DNA from: Bacteroidales bacterium | GTDB taxonomy: Bacteria > Bacteroidota > Bacteroidia > Bacteroidales > UBA12077 | NCBI GenBank assembly: GCA_003446015.1 | Contig: DMBU01000051.1 | Coordinates: 1 to 19,646 of the forward strand | Length of the DNA stretch: 19,646 bases | Reading direction: 5' to 3' | Shown: one piece after another, positions 14,019-19,646 of the stretch | Layout of the letters: the number at the start of each line of letters is the position of its first letter | Position numbering within the stretch: the stretch's first letter is position 1 | Program-made: the position numbers and the translations under genes | Notes under the pieces: generated by a model | Database searches by the model: none | What the model was told of the DNA's origin: nothing | What the model saw: the letters and a program-made list of their open reading frames with translations, nothing else

Positions 14019-14744
14019 TCAGAACATATATCCAACCGAAATGTTAACAGAACTTAAATAAATTCCATCTACCTCCATTTCCCATGGGAAATAAGTCCTA
14101 CTGGAACCTTCTTGTATATTAAAACTTCGGTCGTATTTTAATTGACAAATTATTTTATTAAAATAAACTCTTATACCCATTTGAAAACCTGCAAAATAAT
14201 CTTTATAAAGCTGATCTTCTTCATTATTAAGATCCATAAACTTATGATTCTCGTCCATACAAATATTTACCGATATTCCACTTTGTATTTCCAATTGGAA
14301 TTTACCTGTATTCAATAAATTAAACCCAATAAATAGAGGTATTTTTATTACACTAAAATCATTACTAATTGTTTCTTCAGCTGTTTCTTTAGTCCAGGTT
14401 TCAATAGACGAAGTAGTTGCATAATTATCGTAACTTAAGAAAACTGTATAGCTGTTACTATATTTTGAAAGAATTAAGCCAGATTCTAAATTGAATCGGC
14501 TTTTAACAGGATTTAATTTAAAGAAAATACCAATATCATATCCGGCTTTACCTTTATAAGAATTATCAAAAGTAAAATTTTGATCTTTTTCATCAAATGT
14601 ATAATATTTACTGGTTGCCGAATTAACATTTACAAATGAATAATTCAGTCCCATTAAAGTTCCGTAACTAACTTCTATTTTCTGTGCCTTAATACCTATA
14701 TTAATCAATATCAATATGGCTATTAGAATAATATATTTTTTCAT
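14019..14744 (-). CDS. Outer-membrane beta-barrel protein
   Basis: The 241-residue product has a signal peptide (MKKYIILIAILILINIGIKAQ, residues 1-21, cleaved after KAQ or close by). Alternating strands follow: GYDIGIFFKLNP, FNLESGLILSKYS, KIPLFIGFNLL, YFAGFQMGIRVYF and a last strand SVNISVGYMF ending in Phe, as barrels inserted by BamA do. It resembles the small porin-like/PorT-type barrels common in Bacteroidota; ligand and role are unknown. It lies 9 bases after the lipoprotein gene at 14754-15446 on the same strand, so the two probably form an operon and may work together at the outer membrane. Its 3' end borders the CRISPR tracrRNA region. Confidence 0.75.
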   Translation of the reverse strand: MKKYIILIAILILINIGIKAQKIEVSYGTLMGLNYSFVNVNSATSKYYTFDEKDQNFTFDNSYKGKAGYDIGIFFKLNPVKSRFNLESGLILSKYSNSYTVFLSYDNYATTSSIETWTKETAEETISNDFSVIKIPLFIGFNLLNTGKFQLEIQSGISVNICMDENHKFMDLNNEEDQLYKDYFAGFQMGIRVYFNKIICQLKYDRSFNIQEGSSRTYFPWEMEVDGIYLSSVNISVGYMF

Positions 14745-14753
14745 TTTTAAACT

Positions 14754-15446
14754 TTAATTTTCGGTAGTAAAACTTTTTACAGAACTATAATAAACTCCCG
14801 CCTGGTTAATATCATAACTTCGAATATAATACTTAGTATTAGGTACTAGATTCTCAATAGTAAGCGTATTTTCACCATCAGAAATGTCTGAAATCACAAT
14901 ACATTCATCATTAACAGTAGGCTCCGAGTAAGTTGCATAGCACATTCCCATTTCCCGAACGGTTGAGAAGATCTGGTAATAGAAGGTATAATTAACTGTA
15001 GCTGTTGTAGCAGTGACTTCAATAGTTTTAATATCCAGCGAATTATCAAAAAGAGGTTTATCACCCGGGTAAAAAGATAATATTTTGCCAAATGCTATAC
15101 CTTCGCTATTGGTAGCATATGCCCTGACGTAATGTGTACTTCTTAAGTTCATTGCTGCTCCATGCCATTGGACTTTGATCGCACTGGTAAAACTTCCAAG
15201 TCCTGAACCATCCATAGTATACCAAACTCCATAATCATCTAATGAACTAAGGTAATTAGAATCTTCACTAGCACATACACCTCTTGCAATAACAGGTGCA
15301 CCTCCATTGTCAATCACTTCACCACCGGTAAGTGCATATTCCCAGGTAATTTCTGTTATTGGAGTTGTTGTAACTGTTGGCAAATTAACATCATCAGTAC
15401 AACCAAATGCTAAAATCGTTAAGGCAATTAATATTCTTTCTTTCAT
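14754..15446 (-). CDS. Lipoprotein with Fn3-like repeats
   Basis: The 230-residue product has lipobox ILAFGC (modified Cys at residue 16) followed by acidic TDD. Two Fn3-like beta-sandwich units are visible. The first ends NLRSTHYVRAYATNSEGIAFGKILSF (shown in two parts: NLRSTHYVRAYATNSEG and IAFGKILSF), the second ends NLVPNTKYYIRSYDINQAG then VYYSSVKSFTT. The pattern L-x-P-x-T-x-Y-Y-x-R-x-Y-A-x-N-x-x-G is very common in Bacteroidota surface lipoproteins that bind polymers or partner proteins. The first gene of a pair with the barrel protein. No catalytic domain is seen and no substrate can be assigned. Confidence 0.75.
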   Translation of the reverse strand: MKERILIALTILAFGCTDDVNLPTVTTTPITEITWEYALTGGEVIDNGGAPVIARGVCASEDSNYLSSLDDYGVWYTMDGSGLGSFTSAIKVQWHGAAMNLRSTHYVRAYATNSEGIAFGKILSFYPGDKPLFDNSLDIKTIEVTATTATVNYTFYYQIFSTVREMGMCYATYSEPTVNDECIVISDISDGENTLTIENLVPNTKYYIRSYDINQAGVYYSSVKSFTTEN

Positions 15447-15561
15447 GTTAATAAATTAAGTGTTAATCATTAAATGATTTAAATAAGAATAAGTACTATG
15501 CTATAACGAATTTACTGAATTCAATTTTAGTAACAAAGAGTTTTGTAATAAATTGAGTATG

Positions 15562-15580
15562 TTATAAAAAAGTTTTATAA
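15562..15580 (-). terminator. A+T-only inverted repeat after the ABC-F gene
   Basis: TTATAAAA (15562-15569) and TTTTATAA (15573-15580) pair around three bases, two bases beyond the ABC-F stop. The stem has no G-C pairs and there is no clear T-run on the minus strand, so termination is possible but weakly supported. Confidence 0.3.
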
Positions 15581-15582
15581 AT

Positions 15583-17466
15583 CTATATAAACTCACCTAA
15601 TTCCAGCCAGCGATCCGATTTTTTATCGAGGAGTGTAATAATTTCTCCAATTCGATTTGATTTTTCAATCAGCTCGTCGTTGGTTAAAGTTCCACTGCTG
15701 ATTTCACTTTCAAGATTTTCCTTTTCAGTTTCCAAATTGGCAATGTCGGTTTCAAGTTGTTCATATTCCTTTTTCTCTTTAAAGGAAAGTTTTGTTTTGG
15801 CTTTATCTGTGCTGGAATTATCTGTTGTAAGATTTAAAGATTCCTTTTTTGAGCTTTGAATTAGTTCCTTTTTTTGATCTTTCTCAATTTTTGTCAGCCA
15901 CTCGCGATAATGTGAATAGGTACCAGGAAAATCTTTTACTTCGCCATTTCCCCTAAATACAAATAAATGATCAACCACCTGATCCATAAAAAACCGATCG
16001 TGAGAAACTACCAACACACAACCATCGAATGTTGAAAGGTACTCTTCCAACACGGCCAGTGTCATAATATCCAGATCGTTGGTTGGCTCATCGAGAATCA
16101 AAAAATTGGGTTTTCGCATTAATACGGTAACCAGGTATAGTCTGCGTTTTTCTCCCCCACTTAATTTAGAAACCAGAGTATAATGCATATCGAAAGGGAA
16201 AAGAAAGAAATTCAGAAACTCCTTTACTCCCATCTGTCGACCATTTCCTAAGGTTACTACTTCAGCAATTTCCTGCACAATATCTATTACACGCTGATCT
16301 TCTTTATAAATAATTCCTTCTTGTTTGTAGTATCCGAAAACAACAGTTTGCCCCACATCCACATTTCCAGAATCAGCTTGAAGGTTTTGAGTAATAAGGT
16401 TCAGAAAAGTTGATTTACCTGTACCGTTATCACCAACGATTCCAATTTTTTCGCCACGTGTGAAATTATAGCTAAAGTCTTTTAAGACAGTTAGTTTATC
16501 AAACTTCTTATTCAAATTCTTTACTTCGATAATTTTCTTTCCCATTCGCGACGATTGCACACTTATACGAACTTCTTCATCCTGGCGGCCGCTTCCGGCA
16601 ACATCTTTTAACTGGAAATAATTATCGATCCGGTATTTTGCTTTATGGCTCCGTGCTTTTGGCATTCGGCGCATCCAGTCTTCTTCTTTTCGTAAAGTAT
16701 TTTTCGCTTTTTCAACCAGTGCTTCTTCAATAGCTATGCGCTCCTCGCGTTTATTTATAAAATAGGTGTAGTTTCCTTTATAGGTATAGATCTGGGAATT
16801 ATCCATTTCGATTATTTCATTGCAAACCCGATCTAAAAAATAACGATCATGGGTTACCATCAACAAGGTTGATCTTGTATTTTTAAGATAATTTTCGAGC
16901 CATTCAATCATGTCCAGATCCAGATGGTTTGTTGGTTCGTCGAGTAACAATAAATCCGGTTCCTCGATTAAAACAGAAGCTAAAGCAACTCTCTTTTTCT
17001 CACCACCCGAAAGGGTCGATATTTGCTGGTCGTATTTTGCAATCTTTAGCTTGGTAAGAATTTGTTTTACCTTAACCTCATAATCCCATGCCTGCAAATG
17101 ATCCATCTTTTCCATCGATGCGGAAAGTAAATCTTTATCGTTTTTTTCAATGGCCGTATTATATTCAAGAATTGCAATCTTTACATCTTCCGAAGCATGA
17201 AAAACTTCATCAATAATTGAGTTGTTTGGATTAAAAACAGGATTTTGTTCAAGAAAACCGATCTTCAAGTCCCTGCGAAACGTTATTTTACCTTCATCCT
17301 GAGTATCTTTTCCAGCAATAATATTTAAAAGAGAGGTTTTTCCTGTTCCGTTTTTGGCAATTAAAGCCACCTTCTGATCCTTATCAATTCCAAAGGTAAT
17401 TCCCTCAAACAGAACCAAATCACCAAACGATTTTCTTAAATTCTCAACCTGCAAAAAACTTATCAT
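15583..17466 (-). CDS. ABC-F family ATPase (Uup-like)
   Basis: The 627-residue cytoplasmic protein has two ATP-binding cassettes and no membrane segment. Cassette 1 has Walker A AKNGTGKT (37-44; the usual leading Gly is Ala), signature LSGGEKKRVALA (152-163) and Walker B LLLLDEPTNHLD (172-183). Cassette 2 has Walker A GDNGTGKS (345-352), LSGGEKRRLYL (435-445) and LILDEPTNDLD (456-466). A charged linker lies between them (about 230-300). The C-terminal 65 residues (562-627) form a helical coiled coil like the DNA/RNA-binding tail of Uup. ABC-F proteins act on ribosomes at the E site. Uup-type members are linked to translation stalling and DNA branch processing rather than drug resistance. It is divergent from the histidine kinase gene. 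Confidence 0.9.
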   Translation of the reverse strand: MISFLQVENLRKSFGDLVLFEGITFGIDKDQKVALIAKNGTGKTSLLNIIAGKDTQDEGKITFRRDLKIGFLEQNPVFNPNNSIIDEVFHASEDVKIAILEYNTAIEKNDKDLLSASMEKMDHLQAWDYEVKVKQILTKLKIAKYDQQISTLSGGEKKRVALASVLIEEPDLLLLDEPTNHLDLDMIEWLENYLKNTRSTLLMVTHDRYFLDRVCNEIIEMDNSQIYTYKGNYTYFINKREERIAIEEALVEKAKNTLRKEEDWMRRMPKARSHKAKYRIDNYFQLKDVAGSGRQDEEVRISVQSSRMGKKIIEVKNLNKKFDKLTVLKDFSYNFTRGEKIGIVGDNGTGKSTFLNLITQNLQADSGNVDVGQTVVFGYYKQEGIIYKEDQRVIDIVQEIAEVVTLGNGRQMGVKEFLNFFLFPFDMHYTLVSKLSGGEKRRLYLVTVLMRKPNFLILDEPTNDLDIMTLAVLEEYLSTFDGCVLVVSHDRFFMDQVVDHLFVFRGNGEVKDFPGTYSHYREWLTKIEKDQKKELIQSSKKESLNLTTDNSSTDKAKTKLSFKEKKEYEQLETDIANLETEKENLESEISSGTLTNDELIEKSNRIGEIITLLDKKSDRWLELGEFI

Positions 17467-17534
17467 ACGCGAATATTATTACAATGCAAATGAAATCAAT
17501 TCATCAAAATATTAAAAAATTTCATCACTTAATT

Positions 17535-17565
17535 TTTGAAAATAGTTTGGAATACCCTAATTTTC
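17535..17565 (+). promoter_or_regulatory. Probable Bacteroidota promoter for the histidine kinase gene
   Basis: TTTG (17535-17538), exactly 19 bases, then TAATTTTC (17558-17565), one base off TAnnTTTG. The start would be near 17572, about 20 bases before the proposed TTG start codon at 17593. It lies in the 126-base divergent region shared with the ABC-F gene. Confidence 0.5.
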
Positions 17566-17592
17566 ATTTAAAATTTAAAAACACTTAGCACG

Positions 17593-19554
17593 TTGAGAAC
17601 ATACTTCCTCTTACTTATTCTTTTTATCACATCCCTTATCCATGCAAGTAGTTTAAATCCTGAGACTAATGATACGACTATCATTTCGAGAGATATTAAT
17701 TTTGTCAAAAAAAATCTCGAGTTTATTCGTTCAGGATTATCTCCTGAAAATGACAGTTTGCTTGGTTTGATTAAGCAAACTCTGCATCAGTCTGAGCAAT
17801 TAAAATTTAACGAAGGAATATATTTAAGTTATTATTATTTAGGTCAATATTATAAAGTAAGAAATCTTAATGATAGTGCTATTTACAATTATAAAAAGGG
17901 ACTGGAATTAAAAATAGAAAATGCTGAGCATCTCGAAAGATTTTATATGCATTTATCAGAAGTTTTAAGAATTACAGGTAATTACAGTACTGCCTTGGAA
18001 AACGCATTAAAACTAAAAGACCTTGTTGAAAATCAGGAAAAAGCTCTATACAGTTATCAGGTTTACAATTTATTAGCTTTAAGTTATCAAACTTTATTGG
18101 AATATGATTTGGCAAAAGAAAATTTCGAAAAATCAGCCGAACTTGCTTTAGCACATGATAATGAGGCTTACGCAGGAATTGTGTACTCAAATATTGGGAA
18201 ATTGCTGTTTGATCAAAATAAACCTGACGAATCTTTAATTTATTTTGAAAAAGGAACTAAACTGGAAGAAAAATACAATTTGTATGGTAGCCTGGGAAAC
18301 TCTTATACCATAATTGCCCGAATCTTTATGCGTAAAGAAATGTTGGATTCTGCAAGGAGCTACCTTTTCAAAGCAACAGATTTAAATAAAAAAGCAAATA
18401 ACAGAATAGGAATTACTTATACACTTATGAGTGTTAGTGAATATTATTTCTTATCCAATGATTATGAAAACGCTTTGGCACATCTTGACCTGACTTTAGA
18501 ATATGCTAAATCGATTAATTTAAAAGGCGTACTAAGTGAGGCTTATCAATTAAAAGCTAAAATCTATGCGAACCAAAATAAATATAGAGAAGCTTATGAA
18601 AATTTCGATCTCTTTTTTAGTATTTATAGCAAATTGTTTGATTTTAAGGAAATCAACAATGTAAAGTCGCTTGAACAAAAACTTAAAAAGCAACAACAAG
18701 AAAATGAGTTGTATGAAGTAAAACTAGCAAAACAAAAAACAATAAACAGCTTGTTAATCCTTATTGGGAGCTTAACTTTCTTTGTGGGTCTTTTTATAAT
18801 AATCTATCTTTTTAAAGTTAAAAAATTGAATAAGGAGCTTCTTAATTCAAAAAACAAGGCTGAAGAATCGGATAAGCTAAAAAGTAAATTTTTACAGACC
18901 ATTTCGCATGAAATACGCACTCCACTTAATGGTATTGTTGGATTTTCAGAAATGATCAAATCAAAAAGCCTTTCTGACTCAGAACTCGATCAGATTAACA
19001 CCATGATTAATAAAAATACAGATGATTTAATTTCTACTATTGAAAATCTTGTTGATATTGCTCACCTTTCAACAAATCAGTATAATGTTAGAAAAACAAA
19101 TTTTAAAATACTCCCTGTACTTGAGAATATTATTGATAAAGCTAAATCAAGCCCTGTATACAAAACCAAAAAAGATTTAGAAATCATTTTTGAGAAAAAT
19201 GGTGAAGTAGAACTGCATACCGATAAAAGCATCATTTCAAAAATAATTCCTCACTTGCTAAAAAATGCAATTTTATATACAGAAAAAGGATCCATAACGC
19301 TGGGTTATAAGATTGAAAAATCGAATTTAATCATTTATGTAAGAGATACAGGTATTGGGATTCCGCAGGAAAAGATTGATGCAATTTTTTTCCCATTTAC
19401 TCAGGGCGACGAAAACATGAGTATTAAAGTTGGAGGAACAGGTTTAGGCTTAACCATAGTTAATGCACTTATTCAGATTCTTGGAGGTAAAATCTGGGTT
19501 GGCTCAGAACTTAAAAAAGGAAGCACATTTTATATCTCATTACCGATAAGTTAG
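17593..19554 (+). CDS. TPR-containing sensor histidine kinase
   Basis: The 653-residue protein starts from TTG at 17593. This start is chosen because it gives a signal peptide (RTYFLLLILFITSLIHAS) and no ATG is nearby in frame. A periplasmic region of TPR-like helical repeats (about 70-350) precedes a coiled stretch and one membrane helix (385-407). The HisKA domain has the phospho-accepting H439 (FLQTISHEIRTPLNG). HATPase_c has an N box (N558, HLLKNAILYTEKG), G1 (RDTGIGIP, 584-591), an F box (FFPFTQGD) and G2 (GGTGLGLTIV, 614-623). There is no receiver domain, so it would pass phosphate to a separate regulator, not found in this window. The signal sensed by the TPR region is unknown. A hairpin with TTTT follows the stop. 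Confidence 0.9.
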   Translation: MRTYFLLLILFITSLIHASSLNPETNDTTIISRDINFVKKNLEFIRSGLSPENDSLLGLIKQTLHQSEQLKFNEGIYLSYYYLGQYYKVRNLNDSAIYNYKKGLELKIENAEHLERFYMHLSEVLRITGNYSTALENALKLKDLVENQEKALYSYQVYNLLALSYQTLLEYDLAKENFEKSAELALAHDNEAYAGIVYSNIGKLLFDQNKPDESLIYFEKGTKLEEKYNLYGSLGNSYTIIARIFMRKEMLDSARSYLFKATDLNKKANNRIGITYTLMSVSEYYFLSNDYENALAHLDLTLEYAKSINLKGVLSEAYQLKAKIYANQNKYREAYENFDLFFSIYSKLFDFKEINNVKSLEQKLKKQQQENELYEVKLAKQKTINSLLILIGSLTFFVGLFIIIYLFKVKKLNKELLNSKNKAEESDKLKSKFLQTISHEIRTPLNGIVGFSEMIKSKSLSDSELDQINTMINKNTDDLISTIENLVDIAHLSTNQYNVRKTNFKILPVLENIIDKAKSSPVYKTKKDLEIIFEKNGEVELHTDKSIISKIIPHLLKNAILYTEKGSITLGYKIEKSNLIIYVRDTGIGIPQEKIDAIFFPFTQGDENMSIKVGGTGLGLTIVNALIQILGGKIWVGSELKKGSTFYISLPIS

Positions 19555-19646
19555 TTTCAGGCCTGCCCGCCGTAGGTGGGTTTTAGGTTCCAGATTTCAG
19601 ATTCCAGATTTCAGACCTGCCCGCCGGCCATAGCCGTCAAGCTAAG
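19555..19646. repeat. G+C-rich intergenic repeats at the window end
   Basis: TTTCAG-x-CCTGCCCGCCG occurs at 19555-19572 and 19609-19626 (17 of 18 bases alike). Between them TTCCAGATTTCAGA is repeated exactly in tandem (19588-19601 and 19602-19615). A short inverted repeat CGGC-CATA-GCCG follows in the second copy. The stretch is much richer in G+C than the rest of the window and continues beyond its end. No gene is seen in it. Confidence 0.7.
19566..19584 (+). terminator. Hairpin terminator after the histidine kinase gene
   Basis: CCCGCC (19566-19571), loop GTA, GGTGGG (19575-19580) with one G-U pair, then TTTT. It is built from the G+C-rich repeat that begins right after the stop codon. Confidence 0.5.

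Overview
The window is an A+T-rich stretch of a Bacteroidota chromosome, most likely class Bacteroidia (a Marinilabiliales-like marine or gut relative would fit, but I cannot fix the genus). Pointers to this are lipoproteins and small outer-membrane barrels of Bacteroidota style, a head-repeat adhesin-like protein, Bacteroidota-type promoters (TTTG, about 19 bases, TAnnTTTG) and A-rich leaders in place of strong Shine-Dalgarno sites.

Layout. 9-1829 (-): secreted repeat protein with YadA-head-like repeats. 2022-5024 (-): a TPR-PrsW membrane protease gene downstream of aroC. 5122-5653 (-): a small overlapping pair, a J-domain protein followed by a probable ribbon-helix-helix protein. 5806-7163 (+): three genes (VOC-fold lipoprotein, TfoX-N protein, SRPBCC protein), ending in a terminator. 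7311-13797: a complete type II-C CRISPR-Cas locus. 14019-15446 (-): outer-membrane barrel and Fn3-like lipoprotein. 15583-17466 (-): an Uup-like ABC-F ATPase. 17593-19554 (+): a TPR sensor histidine kinase, followed by G+C-rich repeats running off the window.

The CRISPR locus is the centre of interest. On the minus strand it reads cas9, cas1, cas2, leader, and a very short array of four identical 36-bp repeats and three spacers. The tracrRNA is read the other way from just upstream of cas9. Its anti-repeat pairs with the repeat read on the minus strand, which fixes the crRNA direction. It is followed by the A-C-A-A-U-A-A-G-G-C element seen in II-C tracrRNAs and by a UUCG-capped terminator. 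A degenerate solitary repeat lies about 180 bases beyond that terminator.

Between cas9 and cas1 sits an IS200-like Y1 (REP-associated, RAYT) transposase gene with three copies of a 33-bp palindrome: one after the cas9 stop, one before the cas1 start, and one in frame inside the transposase gene itself, where it encodes 11 residues. Two of the three copies carry the GTAG tetranucleotide at the foot of the hairpin, as in known REP/RAYT pairs. The transposase and cas1 share the same 5' leader: palindrome, A-rich stretch, ATG. This REP/RAYT unit inside an otherwise intact II-C operon is the most unusual thing in the window. It may affect how cas1-cas2 are expressed relative to cas9.
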